Shown here piece after piece: positions 25,801 through 36,321 of a stretch of 64,000 nucleotides of DNA. The translations under genes and the position numbers were made by a program. The DNA comes from Patiria miniata (Eukaryota; Echinodermata; Asteroidea; Valvatida; Asterinidae). Within the stretch, counting starts at the first letter, position 1, and each line of letters opens with the position of its first letter. The stretch covers positions 15,225,016 through 15,289,015 of the forward strand of contig NW_024037051.1 in the NCBI RefSeq assembly GCF_015706575.1, in the 5' to 3' direction. The notes beneath the pieces are model-generated. The model did no database searches, was not told the DNA's origin, and saw only the letters and a list, made by a program, of their open reading frames with translations.

Positions 25801-28800
25801 ATCGCTAAGAGAAGGGGTTTGCCCCGGTGTTTCTGGCCTCCTACTTATACTCCCTTGTGGAATTCCTTAGGAGAAGAACCAACCAAGTACCAACCAAGTA
25901 ATCTCTGGTTGTCACTCAGCTCAATAGCTTTCAATGGCATTCCATGGACAGCTTTAAAAGTAGGTGCTTCATTGGTGTATCATTTAACATAATTATCGAT
26001 TCAGGTCACTTTCCTTTTGACGCACTCTGTGTTGTATACAATGTTTCTGCTTGCAGAGAGAGCTGAAGGGTCATTTCAGCGAGGTCAGTACCTGTCGATT
26101 CTTCCCCTCCGGCGTGGTGGTGCTGACCGGTGGTCTGGACAGACAGGTCAAGGTGTGGTCAGTAGAGGACGGCAGCTGCCCGGTCACTCTGAAGGGTCAC
26201 ACGGGAGGTGAGTAACCGTTCCTTGATTGCTTGGTGAGACATCTGAAGTGGTAAGCAGGTGTCCCAGTTTCGAGTCCCTCCCAAGTCACTCTGCAAACTT
26301 TTTTTTGTGATCTCTCAGAAATCACTGATCAAAGAGTGCTTTGTCTCTTACCCTGCAAGACACAACACAGTACATCGGATTAGAAAATAAACCTTTTCAC
26401 ACTAGACTAATCTCGGGGTAGACGCTGGGTTGACGTAGGGTTGAAAACATGCAGCATTTCACACTTGAAACTTTCCCACCCCTACGTCAACCCTGAGATT
26501 GATTTCGCTCTGGGTGGAACTGAACCCTGCTCCAGACCAGGGTGGAGATTTTCAACCCGGGTTGAAAATCTCACCAGGGTTCAAAACAGTAGGGACCGAG
26601 CGAAATAACCTCGGTTTGCATGAAACAAGTGTGAAACAATGCGGGTTTGAACCTGGGTTTGAAAGATCAAAAACTCAACCCAGGGTGCGGCACTTTGTTC
26701 GCCCAGGCTTGAGTTCAACCCGGGTCGAGAGACTCTAGTGTGAAAAAGCCTAAAGTCAGTTGGACCTTGCTGCACTGAGCCATCAACACCAGTACATGAA
26801 CGGCCAATTTTGAAACAATGAGAGCTGAGTCCCATTGAACAATGCCACAGTTGTATCCTGCTGCATTCGGTGACCACAGACTCTGAGGTAGTTTTGCCTT
26901 GTGATTTATCGTTTTGACAAGTGCTGCATGTTGCTGGGTTCGGCAGGGTTTCTAGCCAGAATACCCTAGAGGTTAGCATTAAGAAATTATAACATCTACC
27001 GGTATGAAGGGTAAAACTCAATATTAACTACAATAACCTGATGTATAAGCGGTGTAGCCCTCGCAGTGCCCATTTCAATTTTGGAGATAACTAAGAAGAA
27101 GCGAAGCAATTGCAGTAATGTGTCCTGCCGAAGGACACAACCAAATGTACCATTCGTTTATAGTCTAGTGCCCCCATTCTTTTGCCAAAGTGTTTTTATC
27201 CCTTGGCACTGAGGGTAAAATGTCATGGAAGTAGATGTACATCAGTGAAGGGCAAAAATTCCTAAGATATTTAAATTTTCATTTTAGCATTGTAAATTAT
27301 TTGTGAATCCAACCCGTAGGCGTATCCTGCATGGCCATTGTGGATAAAGGCCGAAATATTGTCACTGGTTCCCGTGATGGCACAGCCAGGCTATGGAACT
27401 GCGGCAACTCCAAGTGCCTGGCGACCGTTCACAGCATCAAGGGTTTTATCAACGCATGCGCCATCGGCGAGGTCCATGAGTCCGTCGACCTCGGAACTCC
27501 AGGAAAACCACCAGGTGAGGCAAAGATAATACAGACAGATTTTCTTTGCTCATTATGAGGTTGGAACTGGCGAGTTTCATAAGAAAATTGTCTTTATACT
27601 CTCTGCACGTATGACTTCTGACAAATACCCACTTAAGCACTTCGCACTGGGATTATTTTTGCCAAAAATTTTGATTTTTGCAAAAGGCAAAATTGTCCAG
27701 CCAACTTCTGATATACAGCCAAATACAAAAAACTGATTCGCAAGAGTCATTTCAACAGTATTTGTACGTTATTTCTTGCCGAAACCTCATATGTTCAGTA
27801 CTCCGGGTGTGCCCTGGAGAGTAATTGTACAACAATAGGCAGTGCAAAATGGCCATTGACAAATGAGGAAATTGTTGTCATAAGAAATTTTCCCATTTTT
27901 TTCATCTTCAAAATGTAGCAGTTTTACATTCTTAGCTAATCTCAACTTCAGCAAATAAAACAGAGAATGGTTTTATTAGGCTTTATGCAGACTGAGGCTG
28001 CTTGCTTTGACTGTGCATGGTCATGGGCAACGAAATTTGATCTTTAAATGTTCAAATGTTGTTAATATCTGAATAGAAACAATTACCGTTTTCTTTTTAA
28101 ATCATAGCGGAGGAAGAGTGTGGTACAGCAGGGAAGATGTTGCTATTAGCAACCGAGGGAGGCGAGCTGATTGGTGTAGGGCTACATAGCAGGAAAAAGG
28201 TGGGCAGCAATATGGGGACGAAAACTATATAAAAATTGTTCCGGAACAGAAGTTATCTCTCTCTGTGAAACCAATCAAGAGGTAATCGTAAGCCGAGTGC
28301 AAAACATTCAGAGGGGTCTGGTGTTTAGCAAGATTGGACTACAACTTGTTTTTGTCTATTATCCTCGGGAATTATAGGTAATATACAACATTTGTAAACA
28401 TCAACAGCAACAAAACTACCAAATGATTATGAAATACCTCACTTGACTGCAAGTGAGTAATAGTCTAGAGCATCCTGTGAAATCATGGCACCTGGTGTGC
28501 TGTCATTTTCAAGAAAAGAGGAATTTTTGTATCAATTTCCAATGATGAACAGCTGGAAAAAGTGCCTTTTTTTCCAAACACTGCCCCAAATTTACCAAAT
28601 TCGGTTAGTCTACATGTTGTTTGCAATCGGTTTCACATCCGTGAACGGGTGCAAGCCAGCTAGTCTGGTTCCCTGACCTGACAATTCCCAACATCTATAA
28701 ATTGCAGCGTTTTGTCTGAAGTAGGGTCAGGGAACCAGACTTAACAACAACAGCATTTTGTTTCCTTGGTTTTTCTAGCATCTATGAACACAAAACTTTA

Positions 28801-29932
28801 AAACAACAGCGGTCGATGGTTACATTTGAAATCCTTTTTGTACTTTTCCCAGATTTTCCAAGTCGAGGGTTCGGCTGCCTTCAACTGCTGCGCGTTCCTG
28901 TCCAACGACTCGGTGGTTGCCGGGAGCCAAGATGGATCTATTCACATCTTAGATGTTAGAAATCACAGGTGGGCTGTTGAAAATCCTTTGTCATTATTTT
29001 TTGTTTGAAAAACCGTATCCTCTCTGAGTGGTACCCGTTTGCTATTTCTCCAGTTTGCAGCATTGCTGATGTTGCTAGTATCGTGACTTTGGGCGCGATC
29101 CCTGGCTACATGGCATATACATGTTTATGGCTTCTGGCTAGCACCTCGTGAACAGAGACATTGACAAAATGGGCATGGGCCAGAATCGGGATGGATCGCT
29201 CAGTTGGTAGAGCACCGGAACGGCAATCCGGAGGACGGAGGTTCAAACCCTGCTCTAGTCAATCTCTTTGTTCAACTTTAAAAGTGTTTTCCCTTGAAGA
29301 TATTTCCTCCACATCCTGATAATGATATGAAGCATAAACTTTCTCCTTCCTGTTGTGAAAAACTCCTGAACAAAGTACAGTGTTAGTTATCCTACGAGCG
29401 CGAGTGGAACAAATAATTATGAAGTGTGTCTGTGTCAAATATGCCACGAGGTCAAAGATGGGACATAGTATAAGATAAGGTCATACGCTGTGATCACATT
29501 TAAGCTGCTAACTGATTAGGTGTGCGTGCATCAGAAAAATGTGCTCGTCTTAAGATTGTATACGATAAGCACCTTGCAGTATAAACCAGTATGAACCAGT
29601 ATGAACCAGTATGAACCAGTATGAACCAGTATGAACCAGTATGAACCAGTATGAACCAGTATGAACCAGTATGAACCAGTATGAACCATGCAATACAGGA
29701 TAATACAACACCGTCGTTTCTATGGATCGACCAATCAGGATCAAGTTCAAGTTTGCTTGAAAATAAAACTATTCGCCTTCTCTATGATTTTCTAAGTTTT
29801 GTATTTTGTAAGTTGTACATAATTTTCTTGTCTGTTTAAATTTTAACAGCCAACCTGCCAAAGTTGTACAAAAGACGTCCTCTCCCATCCTGTGCATTCA
29901 AGCTCACAAGAACGGCTTCATAGCAGGGACAG
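22866..29932 (+). CDS. PAAF1, proteasomal ATPase-associated factor 1 (WD40 protein), 3' end not found
   Basis: Ten in-phase exons: 22866-22912, 23031-23071, 23727-23836, 24737-24826, 24946-25044, 26057-26207, 27320-27514, 28108-28199, 28853-28968 and 29850-29932. All have AG acceptors and GT donors; together they give 1,024 nt or 341 codons. The start ATG has a good context (AACATGG) and opens MAARLILQSDW, matching PAAF1 N termini. Family landmarks are GIPQVVASEGF (exon 3), LRIWQTSDGTVR (exon 5), FFPSGVVVLTGGLDRQVKVW (exon 6), GRNIVTGSRDGTARLWNC (exon 7) and AFNCCAFL (exon 9). These form a WD40 propeller. In mammals PAAF1 binds proteasomal ATPases and inhibits 26S assembly. Exon 10 ends in phase 1 at IAGTG. 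The family's final ~50 residues (a CDPVY segment and a CCRDG-type blade end) are missing, so the last exon lies beyond the window or has been lost. Introns hold SINEs, MITEs and a minisatellite outside this span. Confidence 0.95.
24076..24275 (-). mobile_element. tRNA-derived SINE, reversed, in PAAF1 intron 3
   Basis: On the minus strand the sequence begins GTGGTTATGTGGTAAGGG, which resembles an A box. It continues to GGTTGCAGCTACAAATTC, a degenerate B box, then to GTGTCCTTGGGCAAGCC and a GGAGTATAAATGGG-type body. This layout is typical of tRNA-derived SINEs of marine invertebrates. Boundaries are approximate, and I did not identify a target duplication. Confidence 0.6.
25590..25955 (+). mobile_element. 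tRNA-derived SINE with conserved core, in PAAF1 intron 5
   Basis: The head resembles a tRNA with a long variable arm: A box TGGCCTAGCGGTTAAGAGC and B box GGGTTCGAGCCC. The body contains CTTAAGCAAGGCACTTAACC, GGATGGGACGTTAAGCC, GAGGTCCCGTGTATTG and GCACGTAAAATAACCCAGT. These resemble the conserved core of Nin-type deuterostome SINEs; that family assignment is from memory. It lies between the exons at 24946-25044 and 26057-26207. Confidence 0.7.
26391..26750. mobile_element. PIF/Harbinger-like MITE in PAAF1 intron 6
   Basis: 360-bp element with terminal inverted repeats ACCTTTTCACACTAGA (left) and, on the complement, GGCTTTTTCACACTAGA (right). TAA is duplicated at 26388-26390 and 26751-26753. 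A perfect 28-bp palindrome lies at 26545-26572 (half-site GAGATTTTCAACCC), inside a run of CAACCC/GGGTTGA words. A 3-bp TWA-type duplication fits the PIF/Harbinger superfamily. No coding capacity. Confidence 0.8.
28376..28800 (+). mobile_element. TTAA-MITE family 1, copy A (PAAF1 intron 8)
   Basis: Starts AGGTAATATACAACATTTG after TTAT (a decayed TTAA target) and collinearly matches the element at 56526-57040. It includes the stem TAGTCTGGTTCCCTGACC (28661-28678) with its complement at 28725-28740. The central palindrome has decayed here to TCCAATGATGAACAGCTGGAA. The right end is missing or diverged just before the acceptor of PAAF1 exon 9. Confidence 0.8.
29024..29168 (+). repeat. Dispersed repeat X, copy 1 (PAAF1 intron 9)
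   Basis: About 145 bp (CTGAGTGGTACCCGTTTGC to GAACAGAGACATTG) matching 52230-52372 at roughly 80% by eye. Shared words are GTTTGCTATTTC, ATCGTGACTTT and GCTACATGGCATATACA. A tRNA-like SINE starts 20 bp downstream in this copy but nearly 0.9 kb downstream in the other. Confidence 0.75.
29188..29283 (+). mobile_element. tRNA-like SINE, copy 1
   Basis: The head GGATCGCTCAGTTGGTAGAGC (split A box) with GGTTCAAACCC (B box) folds as a tRNA cloverleaf. The anticodon loop ACGGCAA lacks the U33 of a working tRNA. A tail TTTGTTCAACTTTAAAAG follows. A second copy with the same tail is at 53254-53345, so this is a SINE or tRNA-derived repeat rather than a tRNA gene. Confidence 0.7.
29581..29688. repeat. 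10-bp minisatellite (ATGAACCAGT)n in PAAF1 intron 9
   Basis: Eleven near-perfect tandem copies of ATGAACCAGT; the first reads ATAAACCAGT and the last ATGAACCATG. It lies between PAAF1 exons 9 and 10. Any open frame through it is an artefact of the repeat. Confidence 0.97.
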
Positions 29933-29978
29933 GTAAGTCAGTCTATACAATTTTTGGATGTTGCTGTGCCGTACTATT

Positions 29979-30436
29979 GGTGTGTTCAAATAGCTGTTCG
30001 GGTAAAGGCAGCCACGACAGCCAGGCTAATCGAACGCTCAGCCATGAACCATCACAATCCCTGTGTGATGTCTCAAGTCGTGGCCGTAGCCACTGACAAC
30101 ACCCGTTTCTGGGTCTTAGTTTGAGATTAACTGCTTTTCAGTCAATTTTACAAAGCCTAAAAATAGTTGGGCTGGAATTATAGCCTTTAAAATCGCAATG
30201 AACTTCTTTAGACTTCAAATAAAGTTGATTTGGGGGTCCACTTGAGATTTCCGCTGCCCGGCCGCCATGTTTAGCCAATTCTTGGAATGAACAACGCATG
30301 CCTGTGACGTATTTCCACCATCGACTCTGTTCCACGAGCAAGATCTGCGGTGGCTGACTCAGGTGAGCCCTGAGAATGACTCGGAGCTAAAGGAACGGCA
30401 CGGGGCTCACCCGAGTCGATCAAAACGAACGCACCC
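29979..30436. mobile_element. MITE-like element with GGTGTGTTC / GAACGCACC ends
   Basis: The left end GGTGTGTTCAAATAGC and the right end GATCAAAACGAACGCACCC form imperfect terminal inverted repeats, each followed inward by a GGGT-type word. The interior has no open frame of note. A clear target duplication was not found, so the superfamily stays open. It lies just downstream of PAAF1 exon 10. Confidence 0.5.
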
Positions 30437-30529
30437 TACATAAAGTACTACGGAGTACGGAGCAAAATTCAGGCAGTGGCCACATCTCACACATTTCTGT
30501 GTGGCTGTGGCTACTGTCACTGATACATT

Positions 30530-30838
30530 GGTCAAGTTCGCGCAAGGACATAGTTGACCAATGGTTAACTAATGTTTGCCCGAACTCTGTCTAGTCGACG
30601 GTGGTTGACTACGCTAGTCGACTATTTGGAACCAGCCTACTGGGGTTGGTTGCTTTGCTGGTAACCAATAGCCGCGCGCATTCATAATGCTAGCAGAGAG
30701 CCAGGATCCAGAAGTTTTGCGATGACATTTTGACCAGCATTTGACTAGAGACGTTCGCATGTTGCTATTAGTGCGCAGGCGTAAGATACGTCACAAATCA
30801 ACCACTAGTCGACTAATGGTCCTTGCCCGAACTTGGCC
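30530..30838. mobile_element. MITE with GGYCAAGTTCG inverted ends, 3-bp ATT duplication
   Basis: 309 bp. The left end is GGTCAAGTTCGCGCAAGGAC. The right end, on the complement, is GGCCAAGTTCGGGCAAGGAC. ATT flanks both sides (30527-30529 and 30839-30841). The arms contain GTCGAC words (AGTCGAC, CTAGTCGACTA). A 3-bp duplication and short TIRs suggest PIF/Harbinger-type origin. Confidence 0.7.
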
Positions 30839-30841
30839 ATT

Positions 30842-32416
30842 ATTGTCACTCATCATAACCGTAGACCGAAATGTCTGATTCTGACGAGGCCATATCCCTC
30901 ATCTGTGTAATTTGTTGATATTTATTCTTGTATAGGTTTTGCAAATAAATAGTTGTTTTCAACAGCATTTTAGACGCTATTACATTTTGACATTTTTTAT
31001 AATAACTGTATAATAACTGTGTAATTTGTTTTCCCCAACAAATTACAAGTTCCATTCATAAAACATACCAGCAGATTGAAACAGCGCCCTCAATAAACTT
31101 TTTTGATATCTTATGTACAGGATTGGTTGGTTTACATGGAAATAATTGAAAAGTTGAACATGGAGATATTGACCATAGATAAACAGTAAACCGCTCATCA
31201 GTTAACTCCCCATAACTTTACAGTGATTCCTTGTGTCCAATCCATCAATATTTATTTCTTTATCTTATTATTGACACGTTTTCTTCCTGACGTAGATAAT
31301 TTCCTTTATTTCAATAACAGTGTCCATAAAATACGCAACCTCAATCCCTGAGCCTTTGTAATGTTCATCCCCTCCAGATTTTTTATTCTGGAGAGCCCCT
31401 GTATTCATGAAATTGAACACACACAACTCCTATAACCGACAGTATTATCAACCAGAATATCATTTTTGACAGTAACAAAACAATTTCTAGATATTGTTTT
31501 CCTGCCATTTGCCCAATATTATCCGTGGCTCCGTCAGACTTGTCATTTTTCATTCTACGGACTCTCCCTTCCATCCCAGCAAATTTGTGTTTTGACAGTT
31601 TACCTTTCCCTCCCCCAAATATCCAATTCTTTCTGTTCAATCAAAACCAATTTATACAGTTTTGTTCCCTTTTCCCTTTGTCCATGTATCCCTCCTTCCC
31701 AGTCATTCGACCTTGAAACTGTCATTTTTTGATAAAGCACCGGCGCATTCCTAGTCATGTTTCATTATTGAGTCTGATTCCCCCTGGCATATTTTCTTTC
31801 TCATTTTACAAAAGGAGAAGAAAGAAAAAACGGGGGAATGAACAAAATTGATCGTTGGCCTTCACAGCCGTCAATCGCTAGTATGATTTCATTCCCCCCC
31901 CCCCAAATGCATGTAGCTTTCATGTCTCCTATTAGAGTGAAACATGTAGTTCAATGCTGCGGTCTGTGAAATTCAGGCTATGAAATTCACCAATCTTGGT
32001 GGTTATTTGAATGCCATGGCAACAGTAATGATTACAAAATTTGCAATTTTGTTTTTCCCGTCGTAGACTTCTTTTGTCATACATATACTTGACTGCCAAT
32101 GGTGGAGCGAAATGATTCGTGTATAATTGGAATATGACATTCGGTTCATGCATGTAGTGTGTTTAGATACACATCAGGGCCCAATTTTATGATGCTGCTT
32201 GAATGGCCATGTAATGAATTTTTTGTTTTTTTAATGCAATATTTGAAATGTACCTTTTTGTTCCATTAAACGCTACTTTTTTATCCTCATATTGCCACTT
32301 TAAGGTCGTTTTGGTGCCCTTGTGGTTCGTGTGCTTATGCAAATTTCCGTATTCGTGAACAAAACTGTGATGCCATTCAAGGCAGAAACTTTAGTTTCAC
32401 AACTGCTTCGGCATAA
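30842..32416. other. No recognised feature
   Basis: AT-rich sequence with pyrimidine-rich tracts around 31,550-31,720 and a C-run near 31,890. I see no coding exon with acceptable splice sites and no repeat shared with the rest of the window. If PAAF1 continues here, this is intron 10. Confidence 0.5.
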
Positions 32417-32690
32417 AATGTATCAATTTCCAACGATGGTCAGCCGACCATCGTTGGAAAAAAATATACTGTTTTCAAATACTGCCCCCAATTTACCACA
32501 TTGAATTAGTCCACGTTTTGTTCGTAATCGGTTACACATCCATGAACGGATGCAAGCCATCTAGTCTGGTTCCCTGACCTGACAATTCCCATAAATTGCT
32601 CCGTTTCGTCTGAAGTAGGGTCAGGGAACCAGATTTTTTTCCAGCATCCGTGAACACAAAGACTTTAAACAGGGCAATGTAACAACAGTT
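32417..32690 (+). mobile_element. TTAA-MITE family 1, copy B (both ends truncated)
   Basis: Matches the middle of the 56526-57040 element. A palindrome at 32429-32458 has arms TCCAACGATGGTC and GACCATCGTTGGA around AGCC. The TCTGGTTCCCTGACC stem follows, with its complement GGGTCAGGGAACCAGA. Both termini are absent. Confidence 0.8.
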
Positions 32691-33534
32691 ACTATAAAAT
32701 CCATCAAACTCTCAAATCTAACCCCTAAATCAAGCAAACGTTGTACAATATTCCCCTTAAGAGACTCACAGATTTGGACCAGCAAAGTTTTACAATGACT
32801 TGACTTTCCCCAAGAATGACTTCGAACCAAAACAAGAAGAAGAAAAGATCTCCAAATTAATACAGAATTGCTCTTCTGTTTAATAAAAGGTTGTAATTTT
32901 CACCGGTTTTGTGGAACACTGTGTTCGCATGGCCTTTTCTACAATAGTGATTTCCTTGAGGAAATTGTAGAACTATCACCGTGATTGCTCTATTCTTGTC
33001 GCTGTATTTGAGACTGTCCATGGTCCCTTGTTCCCGCTAACCTTGGACGAAAACATCCAATAAATTGAGCCGTTTTAAGAAAAAATAAAATCATCAAGGT
33101 TCCTTTGAGAAAAAGAAAGAAAGGAAAAAGCCCTTTTGAAAATCCGACTGAATTAAATTTCTCATTGTTATCCTCCGTAGGGACAGTTTGTGATCTTTTT
33201 CACCAAAAAAAATCAAAATAAATCAAATATTTCTGGACTGAAAGAAATGAAGAAAAAAAAATAGAAAGGAAGAAACAATGAAGATATAATCAAGAAGGCA
33301 AAGAAGAAAGTTCAAACTTCTTACAAACAGGGCAACGAGATTGAATTATTGAGCTCTTTTCAGAATTCTTCCACTTAAGGTTAACGGAAACGAGCCTATG
33401 TCTGAACATTTTTACAAATTCCATACTCGTTTAAATCTTGCTTCACCTTGAATTTGTCTGTTCTTGTTCTCTGATCAAAATGCATATTGATTTCCATATA
33501 TTTATTCAGTTATCTTTAAAAAAAAATTATATAA
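32691..33534. other. No recognised feature; purine-rich tracts
   Basis: AT-rich DNA with A/G-rich runs at about 33,105-33,130 and 33,235-33,310. No gene or shared repeat seen. Confidence 0.5.
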
Positions 33535-33900
33535 GGCCAAAAAAAAAGTCTCCGTTCTCTGGTATGCGCGCACGTCGCGGTAACCATGCGCGTCGGCAAA
33601 ATTAAAAAGTTTTTTTTCACTGAAAGATGTGTCTCAGAACCGCCAAACTCACTGGTTTGACTGGAATACTGCTGCTGCACAATTTTAACGTGTTTTTAGA
33701 TGGGGTTACGATCGAGAGTAAGCTTTATGTGGCCTCTCTGGACTCCCATATATTTGCACTTAGTTTAGTCGGGCACCATTTGCAGTCATCAGCCGACATT
33801 TGAAGAAAAAAAAAAACCGTAAAAAAAAAAAAATCTGTGTCGCCGCACCACTTTTTGGGCAAGCAACATGCCAGAAACAAGAGACTTTTTTTATTTTGCC
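33535..33900. mobile_element. PIF/Harbinger-like MITE family H, copy 1
   Basis: 366 bp. The left end is GGCCAAAAAAAAAGTCTCCG. The right end, complemented, is GGCAAAATAAAAAAAGTCTC. TAA flanks the left (33532-33534) and right (33901-33903) ends. It is collinear with 35240-35590 over its whole length, with most differences in homopolymer tracts. No coding capacity. Confidence 0.85.
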
Positions 33901-34409
33901 TAAAAGAAATTTTACAAAGAGATGCGAGTTTGTAAAAAGTCAAGGATGCATCAAAAGCCTTTTAATAATTTATAGCTCTACAGTTCTATTTCAAGGCCAA
34001 AGACATATTTTTTTGTGGAAAAACCAAATTGGTTTGTCATAATTATAGTTGGAAATTATCTCCTTGTAATGCCCCGAAACATCTGGCTGCGCATATCATT
34101 TACACAATTTACCCGTCCTAGCTATAATCCTGTCGGATTTAGGTTTCGTACAGACGGGGAAACAGAATCCCGGCTTAGTAATGTTCCAAGGTTTTAAGTG
34201 ATTCGTTTTTCTGATGCGCATAATTCGTGTAAACAATACTTGTAACATGTGTGCTGTGCATACAACATTTGCATACACGATGTGTCTGGCGAGTTCATTG
34301 AAGCATAACTTGTTCTTTTTTATTTGCTGGTCTACGGTCCTTTTTGAACCTCACTGAATGACTTACTGACTGATTGACTGATTGTTACTTGTTCCTTAGA
34401 CTTGCTTAA

Positions 34410-34884
34410 CCCTAAACTCCCTAGACATTTTGCTAGGATGCAACCTCAATGCTGCAAACTCCTCCAACTGCCTCCATGTAAAAATGGCATACAGCCGCAA
34501 ACCTCCAAAATCGGCTGTTATTTCTTGAATGTAGTCCTTGGAGGGGTGACCACTGCCTCAATCCTGCAAAATCCTCCAGCAATCACTGTCAGAGCCAGTG
34601 ACATCCTGGAGCAGCGCGGAGGATTTCGAGTATTATCCAAAGTATTTTTTTTTAAAAGTAACTTTAGTATTTAGTTATTCTGGGTGCATCGCGGCACGGG
34701 AAAGGGATATTATTAGAGAAATATAAGTGTAATCTTAAGGCCTAAATTTATGCACGGCTAAGTATAAACAACACAAGGTCTGGCCTAAGACCTCAAAACA
34801 GTGCATCCTCCAAAATCAGCCGCACAATTTTGCCATACAGCCTCAATCCTGCAAAATCCTCCTTATTGCAAATTATTTTGGGGG
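34410..34884. mobile_element. TTAA-MITE family 2, copy 1
   Basis: Flanked by TTAA at 34406-34409 and 34885-34888. Begins CCCTAAACTCCCTAGACAT and ends in GGGGG. Collinear with 61479-61880 (shared words CCTCCAACTGCCTCCATG, TTGGAGGGGTGACCACT, ATTTATGCACGGCT). Compared with that copy it carries extra sequence around 34,640-34,738. TTAA targets and CCC-starting ends are characteristic of piggyBac-like elements. The right TTAA is also the left flank of the next element. Confidence 0.75.
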
Positions 34885-34888
34885 TTAA

Positions 34889-35035
34889 AGGTAATATGCA
34901 ATATTTGCGAAACATCAGAAAACAAAACTACCAAATTATGATGAAATACCTTACTGGACTGTAAGTGAATAACAGTCTCAACTCAAGCATCCTGTGAAAT
35001 CATGGCACCTGGTGTACTGTCGTTTTCAAGAACAT
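34889..35035 (+). mobile_element. TTAA-MITE family 1, copy C (5' part only)
   Basis: Starts AGGTAATATGCAATATTTGC directly after TTAA (34885-34888), the right flank of family 2 copy 1. It follows the family 1 consensus to CTGTCGTTTTCAAGAA and then stops. Confidence 0.8.
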
Positions 35036-35081
35036 AAAGACACCAACAGGTCCTTAAAATATTAAATTGTTTGCGGACTTA

Positions 35082-35711
35082 AGGCCGGGTAAAAAAATAA
35101 TGTAGTTTCTCGTCCTAGCTTTTTTAATAAACGAAAGAGGCCGGCACTTTTTTTTCCCCCCAAATTGGCGGATTTTCCTAGATGGCAGATTGATTCTTCC
35201 ATTTTCTTGACTCTTTTGCTGATACAAAATTGCGTCCAAGGCCAAAAAAAAAAGTCTCGCGCGCGTCGCCGTAGCCATGCGCGTCGGCAAAATGAAAAAG
35301 GTTTTTTTTCAATGAAAGATGATGTCTCAAACCGCCAAACTCACTGGTTTGACTGGAATCCTGCTGCTGCACAATTTTAAAGTGTTTTTAGATGGGGTTA
35401 TGATCGAGAATAAGCTTTATGTGGCCTCTCTGGACTCCCATATATTTGCACTTAGTTTAGTCGGGCACCATTTGCAGTCATCAGCCGACATTTGAAGAAG
35501 AAAAAAACTGTAAAAAAAAAAAAGCCGCGTCGCCGCACCACTTTTTGGGCAAGCTCCATACCAGAAACTGGAGACTTATTTTTTTGGGCCCAAAGCAGCC
35601 TTGCCCTTTTGTTCAATTTTGTTAGAAACAAATAAAATGACAATATACTGACCATATATTTACAAAATATATCAAATTTATGAATTTAAATTATTTTTTT
35701 GTACTTGGCCT
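35082..35711. mobile_element. MITE-like element split by a nested Harbinger-like MITE
   Basis: The left end is AGGCCGGGTAAAAAAATAAT and the right end is TTATTTTTTTGTACTTGGCC, an inverted pair. The sequence at 35,150-35,230 (GATGGCAGATTGATTCTTCC, CTGATAC) matches 54,240-54,300 in the related copy at 54164-54462. It is interrupted at 35240-35590 by family H copy 2. Confidence 0.6.
35240..35590. mobile_element. PIF/Harbinger-like MITE family H, copy 2 (nested)
   Basis: 351 bp. Left end GGCCAAAAAAAAAAGTCTC; right end, complemented, GGCCCAAAAAAATAAGTCTC. CAA is duplicated at 35237-35239 and 35591-35593. Collinear with 33535-33900 (shared words GCGCGTCGGCAAAAT, CCGCCAAACTCACTGGTTTG, GTCATCAGCCGACATTTGAA). 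Confidence 0.85.
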
Positions 35712-36321
35712 AATCAATCATGCGTGTATTTTCCAATTTCTAAGTTCCAAAAGCAATTACTGACAAACTGGTAGTTTGAGAAAACCTGGTGTACATAAAG
35801 TGCCCCAAGGTTGATGAATAAAAAAAAAAAAAAAAAGAATCCCCCAAATTGCACAATTCTGTAAAAATGCCAGTTGTAAATTTTTACAACATAATGGAAA
35901 ATATTTTCAGCCCCTACTCACCCACTCGATGTAAATATAGGCTGGAACCACGCCCAGCAGCATTGACTCTGCCAAACCAGGATCTGAAGAGAGTCTGGAG
36001 TGTGCCAGCAGAAAAAAAAAATATCAATAATTTTTTTTATTTATTCATTTCATCCCGGATGTGACAAAAAAGATGAGTAATTAGCCTATAAGTGGGGAGA
36101 TTATTTTTTTTCTGTTTTTCCCCACATTGGTGCACTGAGGCGAAAATATAAGCCATGATATGACTGAATGCGTTGGGCATCCCCTTGGGATCAAACATTG
36201 GATCTTTGTCATTGTAATCAGTTCAGACAATTATATAAAGTGCATTAGTTTTATCCGACATTCTCGTGTTTCATGTGACAAGGATGTTTACAGCGTTGGG
36301 ATAACACTGACATTGTTCAGA
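35712..36321. other. No recognised gene
   Basis: AT-rich sequence with a 17-nt A-run at about 35,820-35,836 that could be a decayed retroposon tail. Nothing else supported. Confidence 0.45.

Noticed and set aside
29188..29262. Functional tRNA gene
   Set aside because: It has A- and B-box similarity, but the position before the anticodon is not U and a second copy with the same non-tRNA tail exists at 53,254, so it is a SINE.
29550..29750. 66-codon minus-strand protein with a GSYWFILVHT repeat
   Set aside because: It is the translation of the 10-bp minisatellite ATGAACCAGT.
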